A stretch of 64,000 nt of DNA. It comes from Tubulanus polymorphus. Taxonomy: Eukaryota; Nemertea; Palaeonemertea; Tubulaniformes; Tubulanidae. The translations under genes and the position numbers were made by a program. This document shows, in pieces, positions 34,979-49,066 of this stretch. The first letter of the stretch is position 1, and each line of letters begins with the position of its first letter. Under the pieces are notes generated by a model, which did no database searches, was not told the origin of the DNA, and was given only the letters and a program-made list of their open reading frames with translations. Where the stretch lies: assembly GCF_964204645.1 (NCBI RefSeq), contig NC_134030.1, positions 3,821,855 through 3,885,854 on the forward strand, given 5' to 3'.

Positions 34979-37900
34979 TGTGAAGTACATGCACATAATT
35001 ATAGAATTTAAATATTTCCGATGCAACATGATACTCTCAAGTGTAACGCTTATCGAGGTTTATGACACCGAGCAATTAAAATCGGTCAATATTATCGATG
35101 TTGTTGCAACGATGAATTTGGACATCAAGTCTGAATGGCGTTACGATTATCAGAATGTAACTGCCAATAGAGATGGTAGTACTGGATTTAAATTGTCTAC
35201 ACTCAATACGCACCATGTAATACTAGGCATACGAACATAAAATTCGGAAACAGTCTACCGAAAAAAAGGTTTAAAAAAACTGGGAGGCAATTTATTATAC
35301 GAATTAGACACGGTGCTGCGTTCCCGAAATTTTTGCCTCGCATCTCATCTTTCGGGAGCTATAACGTCTAAATGTGCCGGGAATGTCAATTTAGAGTTCG
35401 GGTGACGTTTGATGACACAGCCACTGAGTCTTCAGCGGAGAGTACGCGCATTTTTGTTGAGTAAAAGACGCAGTGACGCAATCTAAAGACGCGTATGCTA
35501 TAGGGTGACCGTCGTCACAACCGACGCTCACTTGGTCTTCCATTAAATTCTCATATACTCTGAACCGATTAATCGAATTCCACCGATTCGTTACCGTCGC
35601 CTAAACGCTGCACATACCACATCGATTTCAATTCAACCCCCGGGGACTACGGTCCGATTGAAAATGTTGAAATTAATGCGGTTTATGTAGCTAACAAAAT
35701 AATCCCTTTCTAAACACGTTGAGTAAATAATACAAGGATCCAGTCACTAAATGTGTAAATATTGAATTTTTTCGAAGGTCTCATTTCTGCGCGTAGCCAC
35801 CATCCTTGCGCAAATACAGATTGCGGATTAGTAAGGCAATATTTCATGTCCAGGCCACCATGACCACACGTTAAGGGAATAAACAATTTGTTAAAGCCAA
35901 GGTCGTTTACACAGTTAAGGTGGCTAGGCACATTTTCGTCCAATGCATAAAATGAGTAATAAAGATTATTCGTATATGCGTTACATATTATTGGATGTTT
36001 TTTTGTTTATTGGTTCTACTGAGTACAACTCGATATCTCATCATCAAGTAATGTTTGTATTTATGAACTTGGAAGGTCTATATGTGTCAGGCGCGTGGCT
36101 TTACTGCTTCGTAAAGCGCAAATAAATTCTCGCTGGAATTAGTGAAAAAGAGCAATTTGTGCCATGATTTCCACGACGGCGCTTCGGTCATATGATACTG
36201 TATTATATATTCATAGTAAAAATGACATCGCGTTTGTCATATATCGTGTACTGTTAGCAGCGACGGCGGCGTCTGCAGATTTATAATTGTTTTCATGTCG
36301 TTTGTGGGAATAAAGTCAGCTGTATACTGGCGCCTTAACACGCTACGGTGACCATCGTTCCCTACAGAAAGTGGCGCGCACCAGCCACGTACATTAACGG
36401 AAACTTGAAACTAAATCGAGCGAACGATAGGTTTTTCAGTCAAAAGAGTCGGGATCGTTCGAACGCAGTGATTAAAGGAAACTGTAGAATAAACAGACAT
36501 CGAGTACATAAAAAAATTACCCTGGGCCAAACTCGACGTTTTGCGTCAATATCTATTACGATCCATTACAAATATATATTTCAAAATACGTAAATGTAGT
36601 TGCGGTTTTAAAAAACAGGTTTTTAACTTTTTACCTAAGGCAACATGAAATGAATTCGTCAGATTCACGCGCTGTCTCGTCGTTTTACTGCGATCTAACC
36701 GATCTAATCAAACATATTCGCCGCAGTTCCTGTCAATAAAATCGGGTCCAGATGATGTTCAAAGGACTGTCTCTAGCTTCTGGCGAATAATATCATTTCT
36801 AAATGGATTTTATGTACTATTTGTGAGTGAAAGTCTATCGTTTTTCATTATTCACCAGTCATATTGATCGATCGTATAGTTGGCCAATGCAATGAGTTTC
36901 GTGAGTTCCATCAGTTAAGTCGTCTCTATTTCATTCGGCCACTAGAATGTCTAAACTAAATCTCTCACGTTCTGAAACATATTTCTTTGACGCGTGATCA
37001 ACTGAACAATAAATCCTCGTGTAATTTTCTATTTGTTTAATCATTACCTCGCGGATGTAATAGTCACATGTTAAAGCGCTCCGCGGTTTGGCTAAGAAAC
37101 ATTTTGCTCGAAAATAGACACCGCCGATGAATGTTAGTGACACTTGACAGATTTACCATCAATGCAGAATGGGACAATTTTCCAACACTGGCGTCCAGGT
37201 TGATAAAGAATTAAGTCAATTCTAATCTCGAATGGAGGATGAACAAAATCCACGGAATAAACTACTGCTGTTGTTCAGCGAAAATGCGCTGTCAAGATAA
37301 ATTCAATTCTGGATTCAACTGTAAATGCTATTTAGAGGCTGTTGATAGAATTAACCACCCGTCTCTTGTAAGAGAGTGAGAGCTTATTATCAAGATGTCG
37401 CTCTATTAGAATTCAAAAGAAAATCGGTAAAAAATCTATCTTTGTATCGGAAAGTACTGAATATATTCGAAAAGGTTCGTTCTAAGAAATATGAGTATAG
37501 ATGCTGGTTTGAATTCTTTCCAGTCCGGATATTATTTATTTGTCTCTTGATAGATGATTAAATATCGCACGTCACCGGTGCATCGAAAAATCCGTAATCA
37601 CTTTCCGATTTCTTCTTTTAAGAGCGCCAGATGCCTCTTCATTCAAAAACCTTAGAGATGATAAATCAGATAGAGATGATAAATCGGATATATTACGCGC
37701 CGATACGAAATCAGCACATTTTCCAATTAAATTCAATCTAGAATATTCTTCTAGGATCAATAGCTTACTGATTGCGCGGTCTCTAAACAGGTGGGCTACG
37801 ATACAAGATGATGTCGATCGCTCCAGTGATCTGTGGCAAATTGGCCCGTTTAGGTCAATCCATCATCAAACTGCTGATGTAAATGCCGGATAGAAGATGG

Positions 37901-40550
37901 CACGCTGTGTACTGATTGTCCACGAATAGTTGAGGACGTGCTCGGTGAGCTTGATAACGCCAATTTACCGCTAATGTCTCCCCCATGTTGTCACCGTCGA
38001 CCGACACGACGGACAGTGCGATTCGTTTAATCTGGTCCATAGCGAATAATCGTTGGGAGTACGGTCAGAAGCCAGCGTGGAATTTTAGATTATCGCGCCG
38101 AGATTCGAGTCTATCAGGCGATTTATTGAGACTCAGGCCTCGTTAACGGCAATTGAATTATATAAGTCGAGTCTCGTATCGCTGGGGTGAACCAATTGCA
38201 TTAACGACGAATGACGGAAGTCAAATGCATAACACGGCGTTCAGGCAAACTTCCAAAAACCTGAACGGATATGAATGTCAGACAGCCTTTCGGGAAGCAA
38301 TTAGATATTCATAGATGTACGAGATTAAATCGTCTGGAAAATGGCTTAAAGTCAAAATTCGTGTTACATCACACGCCGAACGGGTAAAAGATCTGACGTT
38401 AGATAGTTTCCCCCAGAATACAAAATTCAATTTTCTCAGCTTACATCGTTCTAATCTTGAAAATCCTGAAAACCAGTTATGGATAGAATGGAATTCTTAA
38501 GCAGTACACCGAATAAAGCTTACGAGTTTTTTTTCCACAATAAATTTCGCCCTTTATTTATAGCGTGTTTTGCCTGCAATGTAAACGCCCGCGGTTCAAT
38601 ACGTTATCCTACAATAATCACGCCAGTATAACTTCGGAATGAGAGTGATTTTCGGGGCTATTGCCAGCAGAAAAATGTGTAATCAAATCGTAAAATAAAA
38701 CATAATGGATATCGAGCTGCTGAAATTGAGCAAAATTGCTGTCAATTTGCGGTGGAATTGCTGGCAAACCGGTACACGTTCCAAGAAACGTTTTAGAAGA
38801 TTATACCTTGGGAGACCGAGGCACCTTTATAGTCAAAAAGCGTACACAAGTCAGTCCGTATGGAGGAAGACAGACGCAGAAATGGAGAACAGTTTAGATT
38901 TCTCAACACCCTTAACATCACAATAGACTGGATGCAGATGTTAAAAATAACGGCAAATAAAGATGAAAAATTCTTTTAAAAACCGTGATTATCATTTCTC
39001 AGAAAAAGTCTTCGTCTATTGATGGCAGAGGTGCGTAGACTAGGTTATCGTGAAGAGATTTCCAGATTTTAGCTGGAACTCATTACATGAAAATACACTG
39101 CTCATATGAAATGTGTCTCATCCAAATGTCAAACGTCCTTCAAACGGCGACGAAAGGAAGCAGGAAACTGGAAAACATTTCCACCCGTCAAGAACCGGAT
39201 GTGATGAACCATCGTTCGAAAACAAACGGTTGAAAGAAGTCGTCGTTGTTGTAATATATGGGTTCAACGTGCCCCGCATAGGTTAACGTCTATTTCACTT
39301 TATTGGATTAAAAGAGCAATTTACGAATTGTGTTGTTAATTAGAAAGCTTTTTCGTTTAGGGGAGGTGTCACGCGAAACTTGTTTGTCATACGATTCGTC
39401 TTTCTTATCGGCTCTTTTCACGCGGCCATTCGTATCAATTTGTTGTCGTGTTGACGAAACGTTCACCAATCCTTGAGATTTCCTACTACGAAGCCGAGTC
39501 ATTTATTTTGCGGTGGCTAAAGTTATTGGATTGCGTTGATCGATTTCGGTTTCTCAGTTGCTCGTAGACATGTCTTACAGACCATTGTATTTATCCAGCG
39601 AATGTTTTATACAGTTTTAGAGAATCAGTGCTTCATTAATTCGGCCTTCCATCTAACTATGCTGATTTATCCGGTAAATACAAGTGTTCAATTGTTTACT
39701 GAGCTTTGCCAATGTGACGCCACAGCCTTTCAGATGATGTATTAGCCAAAAACACTAATTGTGTGGAAGCCAGAATCGATGCAAGTTCGCCAACGTCCAT
39801 CATCTAACTACGCGTGCTACCGCCTACAAAAAAACAACCAACTATCGCAACATTACTCCTCCAACCATATACCCTGAAGGGTAGATCTAAACTGATAGGC
39901 TTTCCGGATATATAGATACGTGTTATAACCCCAAGGGAACTTCATTTCGAATCGTATAATGCGCTTATGTGTAGATATATTTGAAATCGTATTGTTAAAT
40001 TCGTCGCAGCTGCAATTGCTTATCCTTAGAAATATAAGATCGACGGCTTTAAATAGCAATAGTTAGCGTTTTAAATGAAAATAAATGGAAATACGAATGA
40101 GAAAATAGCAATACGTAATTTGGAAAAATAGCCGAGACAAACGCAGACACACTGTGCCCTCATCTCGTGCTCTCCCTCCTCTCTTTTCATCACATCAGGC
40201 CAGTGGCGATTCAAAGATTAGAACTCTCTTGTCATAGTTCGGATATTCTCTTTGATGGAAACAAGACAAAGATATTTGAGGGTTTATAGCTACTGTTAAG
40301 CCGCTAAAAAACTATTCAAAATATCTAGGCTTTTCCATCACATGCTGACTGAAATGCCACCGCCACTTTTCGGTGAGATGCTCGTCCTCCATTGTTCACG
40401 AAGAAACAATGTAATGCGCAAAATGAATTTTCACAATATAGTTAAATATACCGACATAACGACTGTTGACGACGATTTCATCGACGCAACAACAGCACAA
40501 CAACAGCCTCAAGCGTCTAAATGAATGGGCGTGTACACAGTCGACGCAAT
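34979..40550. other. Gene-poor stretch
   Basis: Only short unsupported frames on both strands. A 77-codon minus-strand frame at 35943-35710 is open with mixed composition but matches nothing recognised. No tandem or inverted repeat of note was seen. Confidence 0.4.
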
Positions 40551-40559
40551 GTGAAATAC

Positions 40560-40980
40560 GGTTTTCCCTGTTCGGTGGCTAAATAATTAATGAAGTCTGT
40601 AATTGTCAATTATAGATGTATTGAAGCAACGGAATTCCGCATACGACGAATTATACCCCGATCAGAGGAGAAACTGTGTGTTATTAGTCGAAGTTTAGCC
40701 GGCCAATTAGAGTTCGCTCCACCGGGGTTTACTGATGATTTTAACCGCTTGTATTGAAGAAATTAGCCTTGCAGATGACCACGATATTGCCATTCGAATT
40801 GAAAGGCAATCATTGTATAATGAAACCCAAAATAGCCGCATGATATGATAATTTGCCAACTTAAAATGAGTCACTTAAGAGGCTTCTTTATTTAGCTAAC
40901 TAATTACAGGATTTGCTCATCAAATTCGAAACGAAGTCCATCATTAGGCAATTACGCGGCCAATTATAAGCCCCGTTCTT
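40560..40980. promoter_or_regulatory. Possible enhancer-like non-coding segment
   Basis: Unusually dense in homeodomain-type cores on both strands: TAATTAATG, GTCAATTATAG, CCAATTAG, CTAATTACAGG, GCCAATTATAAG. It has no coding frame and lies in a gene-poor stretch. AT-rich DNA yields such cores by chance, so this is a candidate only. Confidence 0.25.
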
Positions 40981-43900
40981 ACGATGGAAATAGCTAAGTT
41001 TGTATACCATTACTAAGAGCGTGTTCGTCGGGTTTTGTTTGGGGGTAAATTATTGTAGCCGTAAGTGGTGCCATTTGGTGGCAAAAAAAACAATATAGAT
41101 TATCTGATCTTTCGTGCAAAAAAACCACCGGAAAAGAGCCGTGAACGATAAAACTTCATCGCGCACATCCCTTTGAATCAATACGGATGAAGAGGTTTTT
41201 CTTCGTCCGGTATCAATGAAGGCTATCTTGCTATCGCAAGTTTTTGTGCGTCGTAACCGAAAACAATCCACTCGGGTCTTCGATAGCGATACACATACCG
41301 CAGGTGATCCAATCTGCGTTCTACGTTTTATTAGCTTATCCGACACGTCCGTTGAGTCCTTTTCCCTCGTCGTGCATAAACGGGAGAGATTACGAACCCG
41401 TCGTCATCCAAAACAATCCGTATCGTATTTCAGTAAACATCGGTCTTTATCGAACGGTGAACATTAATCCCCTCGAGGGATAAGAAAATCAAATGATTCA
41501 CTTTCGTGTCTTCGCGTTATGTAAGCGACATCGGCGGATCAACACACGCTAATCCGGTCCCCATCCTATATGTAAAGGTCGTGCAGCCATTTTTTCACGG
41601 AATGATGCCATATTGACGGTCAATTGACAGGTTCATGTACTGTCAAAATTTGTAGATGATAGCCATTGTTGTAATGCATGGCAAGTCTCCAACAGAATTA
41701 GTGCAGCTAAAAAGTCAAGTGCTTGACAGACAAATACGGTATCGTGACTGAAATGCGTAAGTTTTACAACATTTTACAAGAATGCTTGCGACACCTAGCG
41801 ACGCGATTCTTTACGACCCCTCTACGAAACGTAGCAATGACCCGTTCTACTCTCTGTGACGCGATACGATCGCTTCTCCCAGTCACAGCCAACCAACATG
41901 CTCTTGCGGCTGACCAGTTACCAAATTGCAAACCAACGCTGACAATCATATTGCAGCTGATATGGACCCAGTTCCACAGATCTGTGTTACGACTCAGAGT
42001 TAACAAATTGAAGATGAACTAATTTTAACTCCGAGTTAACCTTAACTCACAATTGTGGAACTGGGTCTTGGTCATTTGCAACCGAACCAGTTGCAACCGA
42101 CCGCATCGTGTCGCAAATCGACGCCCGCCTTTAAGCAATTCTACTTCGAATTCGGGCATGTTTGTGGCAATACTGAAAATATATACACTCCAAAAATAAT
42201 TGCAATATCGTTGGTACAGATTTTAGTAAGTGATAACGATAAATATTTGGTGAAAAGAACTTTTAATGGTTACGTCCTTCTCGGGCGTATGTATATCATA
42301 GTGTATACATCTCGGTTGGTTATTGGTTTTTACTGCTATCGAAAAATCGGTATGGAATGAATAATTTATCATAAGTCTCTTCCTGCTATTGTTCAAACGG
42401 CCACGATTGCGGCTTTTAGGGCTCTAACCGTTACATTTCCATCGAGTAGTTGAAAGCTGCTAAATGATGTAAAACTCCCGAACTGAACACCAGCCAAAAC
42501 TGCTTATTGTTTTCTAATTCTTTTTTCTTTCAGTTTTTTTCGGAAGAGGCTCTTTACGAGTAAATCACGATCATGGAACTGAAGAGTGGATTAGTTACCC
42601 GGTGTTGTGACGCGTGGGAATTTTCATCACTTCATCAACTCATTTGCTGTCAGTAACTGCCTTACTCTCGCCGAATTAAGTTTTCCGTGTCCTTTATTTT
42701 TTCCAACGTCATTGCCCCAAGAGCGCGCGTTTAATAGATTAAATGGTTTCGACAGAAAACCAAACAAACATTCTCTTGACAAGTGCAGACTTACAGCGAA
42801 GAATTCCCATTCCTAATTTCCAATCGATTTCATTAAATTCCATCGTAGAGTCGAAGAAACGAAAAGATAATTCTAACAGTTCCCGGGAGCAATCTTAACG
42901 ATATTTAAGTGGGAATAACAAAGATTTCCATCACTGAAGTAAAATATATAATGAATCGCTCAGCTGTATTGTGAGGGTATTCAGCAGATACCACCCTAAA
43001 CAAGGAAGACTCGAGGTTATGCCGAAGCGTATATGTAATCGAAAACGATTTGATTTATTTTTCATAATTGGTTGGTTTAAACTGTTGTTTCTATGGCAAA
43101 GTATCATGTTTTTGCAGCGCTATCGACGTAAAAACCGAGCTTGTTATTCGCAAACTATTGATTGCCATACCTGACAATGGGCAGCCGATTTCGTCGGTGT
43201 TGATGACTCGTTATTTTCTGATAACTATTGTTGACGTAACGGCTCACGAACCGAACGTATACGCGTCATTATGAACCGTAGGTTTTCTTTCCAAGGATTA
43301 TTAAGTGATTTAGTACATCTGTCGGTCGTTATTTCTTGACACTTATCTCAAGACGCGTTGGCCGGTACATTACGCTAATTATTGGTGACAAGCACGCTAT
43401 TCGATTTTGCAAACGAGTTGTTAGAAAATTTACGAGAGTAACGCGATATACTATGCATTTTGTTCTATTCGTTTTCCTGTGATTTGTAACGTTCGTTTGT
43501 ACTAATCGTGTGCGCCGGGTTTGACTAATAATGTTTCATTTGTATCGAATGAAATGATCGAATCAGCAAAACCGAATTTCTGTAAACAAAAAATAGAATA
43601 ACGAAGAAGTTAAAACTCCGCTTTCTGTTTTTAACCATCGCGGCCATCATGTCATTTCCCTGGAATAATGCGTGTGCTGAAGGGCGGAACGTGTTCGAAA
43701 CAGAAAAAAAAATAATCAAAATGAAACGTATTCCCAAACAAGCACGATCAAAAAGGTTGAGTATAACTACGATGCCAACAGCAAAACTGTTAGAGCGTGC
43801 TCAAATTACAAAATGAACGTCGTCATTTATATATACTATAAATGTTTTCACATTTGTATTTGCATTTTGTTGACATGTCAATAGATTGATTGTCGTTTAT

Positions 43901-46533
43901 GTAGAAGTATTTTCCTGCCTACAGTAGAAGGGTTCATTCATTTAAAAAGCTTTCTAAAGACATTCATGGATACTGCTCGACTTAGTAGTACTGGAGCGTA
44001 TAAGCTACGTGTACATTAGCAAGTGCCACGAGTCACCGGTCTCTCAAACCTCATTTCGTGTCTCGGGCGAAAATTGCTTGATAAAATTTGCCGGCAATTT
44101 ATCGTTGATTGCCCGACTCAGCAATGTGATCACTGGAAGCTTTAACTTTCCCTATGGCCACACCGACGTTCCATCGACTTCACAAGAGACTGTACATTAA
44201 CCAAACAGCGATTTTCATTTCATTTCGAATAATAGCCATTGATGTAAGTTCACCGGTTACTCACATCGAAGTGCTAATTCTCCTTTATTCTATCATTATC
44301 AACTCGGCGTGAATTTGACTGTAATAGTCCTACCCAAATAAATTGACTATGGACATCTGCTATCACACGCCTTGTAATAACACTGATTATTCATACAATC
44401 GCAAATATTTGAAATTCGAACGAACGAGCTGGAAACTGGTAAATTCTACACGGTAGTTGATGAGATAGTTTTAGCACATTCTTCGGCACGTAGAAATTTA
44501 AATTCGGAGTGGTATCTGTGTTAATGATGTATGGCCGAATTGAGGATGATAGCCATTCTCGGTGCGTCGCTTCTTGCTAAACAGGTGTCTCGAGTGAGAT
44601 CAAATGACGAGTAAACTGCTCTCAGTGAAATTGACTGACTAGAAAAAAACCCGACGCTCCATATAATCTAATCATTTTCACGAAGGCAGTTTGTCGCAGT
44701 ATTCTGAACATGCAGGTCGTTGAAGTGCTCATTGACAACTTTTTCATTTTACGACGCTTTTTATATTCTAAGTCGGCACATCATTAGACTCAGAACTTTG
44801 TATTCAAACATTTAAAGCCTATTCTTACCGCGTTATCTTGAATATTAAATGAATTTCATATTTTTAAACTAAGACTCATATTTAATCTTGCATTAGTCAA
44901 AAGTATTCGTCAAATGGAGAAAATAATGAAGAATTAAGAAGTTACAAAGTTACAAGAATAATAAACGGTATGAGATACGCGATATTGACGCAAATGAAGT
45001 AACTGTCTTGCCTCCTGTCCATCAGTTTGATTGAAGGGCGTTTCCCATACAGAGAATATGACAATATTAATCGCCTTTTGTTCGATCGCTTGTACCTTTT
45101 CGCTGCAACTGATTTCAAGACTAAATTGTATGAAATGTGTGATTTTATTTTTCAGTTTAGTGACGTACTGAGAGATTCTTTGTTAGCGAATTCTGAATAT
45201 GAATTGATCATTAAATTCGATATTTCAAAAGTCAAAGTTCTTGTAATTTCTGTAATGTGATTTTGTGTTCATTAAATCTATCTAGTCCATCCAGACATTG
45301 AGGATATTGATAAGAATGCCTCTGAAATCAAATACTTTTCTTTTTATTAAATTACAAGAATAGTATTGCGCAGCATATTGATGTGAAACATGGAAAAAAA
45401 AATCAAAATGTATTCCAGAAATCGATAGCATTTGCCTCTGGTCATCTGTAACCCAGTATGTGAACAAAAATAGCGACTTATTACATGCTACCCACAGAGC
45501 GCTGATTGAAGACTTGTTGAAAATAATGATCTATTTCTGTGTAAACTTTGTTTGTGTATCGAGCTGATGGTTTCGTATTCCAATCAGACGCATCTATATC
45601 TGGAAAGAGCTGATCAATGCTTTTATCTCTATTCATCATCGATACATATGATTTAAGCCTATTACTAAATTTCGTAATCTCCTATGGTTTTCGGCAAACA
45701 GAAAGCTGCCATAATAAGCAACTTATTTTGATAGAATTGAAGGTTTAGACAGGTCGTTCGCGATCTATATAATTTGCATATCATTTGCCTGTTGCGGCGG
45801 CAGCACTGTACGGCACATCAAAAAGTTCGAGCTCCCATTCGCAATTCCGACTGTGCCCTGCTTATTTAAAGTACCAAAATAAAAATGACAAATCGATACC
45901 ATTTCATCTTCGCCGAGTATAGATTTTCGTTAATTGGAACAAGTCTCCGTCATTCGGCGCCCTTGATTGATCAGTTTGAGCGATAATATAAAACTCGCAG
46001 CAGAATATGTGTGTCATACGAACAGACGGAATATTGACGTCGTTCATTCTTTCTGCAAACATCGGCTAAGACGACAACCTATCATTGACGCACGGGTTTT
46101 ATGTCACTTATGTTCAGCCCTCTTTCTACGGTGATACTTTCGAATGAAATGTCAAACACTCCGAATAATTTCTTATGAGAGTATACAGAAACGAAGCATT
46201 AAATTGTTACGCGTAGCCAATTTAAACTTTACTGTAAATTGTTCAATAATATTGATAAATTTCATATTCATTGATAACGCATGCTATTTAATGTCGGATT
46301 CGATGGTGTGCAAGATGGTGTCATTATACATGACGATATTTGTCCAGAGATTCGATCGTGGTTCCGTTAAGCATTAAATATCTCTGCCTTTGCTAATTGA
46401 TTTATCTAATTAAGTATACAGCGTGAGGATTTGAGGGGGATTGACCGGGTCGTTAAACGAACAATTTATTCTCACACTTAGTAAGGAGTAATGTGAGGTC
46501 GTCAAACTCACGGAATATTTCAGTCGGTTCCAG
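40981..46533. other. Gene-poor stretch
   Basis: No frame with splice or family support. Apart from the MITE copy at 41965-42067 nothing stands out. Confidence 0.4.
41965..42067. repeat. MITE-like element, family 1 copy d
   Basis: GGACCCAGTTCCACAG at the left and TTGTGGAACTGGGTC at the right are inverted matches; the inner halves AACTCCGAGTTAACC and GACTCAGAGTTAAC also pair. Best-preserved copy with the one at 485-592. Confidence 0.8.
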
Positions 46534-47457
46534 CTAAGTGTGTGGATCGAAATCGTTTAGGAATCCCTTTAAAGCGAAGGGGCGTAGGTTGATTCGTGAT
46601 TGCTTACGATGCGAGCAGATACAACAGGTTGTAAATGGGCACAGAGAATCCCGTCGCAATGAATCACCCTGAAATGGCCTTTTACGCCAGGGAGATCTTA
46701 GTTCATGAAAATGCTGTACATGTTTCAGAAAAATGTGAAAAACATCATTACACAAAATCAAATATCTAATGCAATCACGACTGATTTGTTTGTGCGGAAA
46801 TTCCATTATGTTGCGCCAATGGTTTATCTATAAATAAATAGCGACACAGCAAGATTTTGCGTAAGAGTTTCTCACAATTAATATATATCGCAAATCAATT
46901 CGCCAAACAAAAGCCGCCTCAGCCCCGTGGTCTTCGTTACACGCAATAAGAATTGATTCCTACATTGGACACGATGATGATGATACATAGTTCTCTAGAA
47001 GTGTCCGTGTTACATTAATTCAATATTGTGTAAGAGAGAGTTACATATATAAATGCTTTACGGACAAGGCCATCGTCTCTGTGCTACATGTATAAAATCA
47101 TACTTATTTTCGGAATTTATTCTATTTCCAAGCGCAAACAGCTCAACTTAAACATTAACCTAGAGTGTTTTTATGTATCAACTTTAAAAAAAAAAATTTT
47201 TATAACAATATTGTCTTTTGTCGATAATCAAATTATTTTATGCTGCAAAAAAGCTTCACTTGATAGTGTAAACCAAGAAATTGTATCGAATTTATTGCAT
47301 TTATTTGAAAGCCTTGAAAAAATAAACTTACCCAACTATTTCTTCTTGACGGATAACCATATCTGTATCCGTCTGAATATGAAGGCTCTCCGTTCTTCCA
47401 GCCGTGGCAACTGACAATCACTATCGTAAGAACTCCGAAACAAAGCAGACCATTCAT
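46534..47457 (-). CDS. Two-exon gene for an 86-residue secreted cysteine peptide
   Basis: Exon 1 (47457-47332) begins with a clear signal peptide, MNGLLCFGVLTIVIVSCHG, followed by a Tyr/Gly/Ser-rich piece (YSDGYRYGYPSRRNSW) and a consensus donor TGG|GTAAGT. Exon 2 (46668-46534) follows acceptor CATTTCAG|GG in the same phase and encodes GDSLRRDSLCPFTTCCICSH, a basic stretch with RINLRPF, and an acidic FLNDFDPHT end before the stop. The mature part has four cysteines as C-x4-CC-x-C. Paired SRRNS and LRRDS motifs straddle the junction and could be dibasic processing sites. No family was recognised. It could be a neuropeptide or defence peptide precursor; neither role is shown. Confidence 0.5.
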
Positions 47458-48840
47458 TTTTGTTGGTAGTTAATAAAGTGTGACTAGTATGTATAAAAAT
47501 TCACAAAATTTACAAAAATCGTTCCGTCGTAATGTTTCAACTGAGGGGCGTTTGCCGTAATAGCTCTGGTTTGTAATCGCGCGCGCCGGAAAGTGATCAG
47601 CTGCCGTCAGATGATGGTTCGCCGTCCGTCGTAAGTTCACGTGATGAAAAGCGACACAACAACTAGATATTGAATGGATGCTGCGCGGTAATATATGAAG
47701 CGTAAGTATTGATTGGTTTATCCGACTCAATCATCACGCGTTGTGGATCGAGCTGACAAGTTTCTGGGGGGTAGCGTCGAATCAGAGAAGTGCCAATTAT
47801 CTGGTCTCAATAGATGCGTAGGCGATTGAACTCCCATTCAATACTTCTATATCCACGCTATATCCATGTACATTCCCAATTTTTAGGAACTTTTCGGGGT
47901 TTTTTTTCGGTACACGTACATATCACGGAGGGATACACTTTCTCGCTTCTAAAAGTCGTTTCAGTCAAACAGAATAGAAATGATCTAAAGAAAGCCTTCG
48001 ACTATCAAAGCGACTCGAGTTTAGGTTTCGAACTTCTTATTCCCGATTCTTTTTGATTTTTAATTCTCAGCTTTAATCGATGTTAGGCCTACCTGCTTGA
48101 AATGAAATGGAATTCGCAACGTAAATTGCTTCAGCGTCGAGGCCGTGACAGTAGTGGAAAAATATTCCGCTTCTATCCATAAATATGAGAAATTAGGTTA
48201 GGGTAAAAGGCGTATTTCGGAATGTTCGTCCGTATTCACGATCAGATTGATTATTGAGATGAAAGCTGGAGCTGAATAGGATGCAAATTGTTAGAAAGCC
48301 TACATCCGTGTTCGCAATTATTTTACTACTAGAGTTATAACTGTGGCCAATAATTGTCTCATATCGCAGGGACAGTGTTATTCATAGTCACGCGAACTGA
48401 TATCACTCCTCGTGCCCGCTACGTACGAATTACGCACGTCCGTCAATACTGACGTGGCGCAGACGTTGACTTCAATTCGTATGAAAATACGACACATATC
48501 GCTCTCGTAATTAAGCCGCATCGGGTAAATATTCGAACCAAACACTGTCATATACACATCGTAAATTAGGCTCGTCCGAACTAAGCGAATGTGCAAATAA
48601 CTCTCAGCCGACCTTGTAAGTGTCAGAAAGTCTCGTGTTGTTTAAAGAGTTATGCCACCACATTCGTGTGAACTATATGAAGCTGTAAATCGATGAATAT
48701 GGTTCATTCATTATTTGCAAGTAATATATAAATCATATCTGAACAATAATTGTAGGTTCCTCGGCGAACAGAAAGAAGCAGAAGTCGTGTATTATGTATT
48801 TTGGCAATGTAATCTGGACGGCCAGTATGTTTGGGTCGGT

Positions 48841-49066
48841 GTGGAGTTAGAGTTAACTCTGAGTCAAAATTAAGTAATTTTAATGTTTTATCATTATCAT
48901 TATTATTTTATAGGTTTTTTTCTTTACTAAAAAAGTACAATACAAAAATACAGTCATCACTATTATAGAAAAGAAAAGTAACTTCTACGGACAAAGAGGG
49001 AGCGGAAATAAATCTTAACTCAGAACTGTGGAACTGTGGTACTGTGGAACTGTGGAACTGGGATCT
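48841..49066. repeat. MITE-like element, family 1 copy e, expanded and disrupted
   Basis: The left half keeps GTTAGAGTTAACTCTGAGTC and the right half TTAACTCAGAACTGTGG, but they are separated by extra AT-rich sequence. The right terminus is expanded: the motif ACTGTGGA recurs four times in 49022-49060, as if the end had slipped during replication. Confidence 0.65.

Noticed and set aside
35710-35943. Minus-strand frame of 77 codons
   Set aside because: Open and of mixed composition but with no recognisable motif, splice partner or promoter; it could be part of an unknown repeat.
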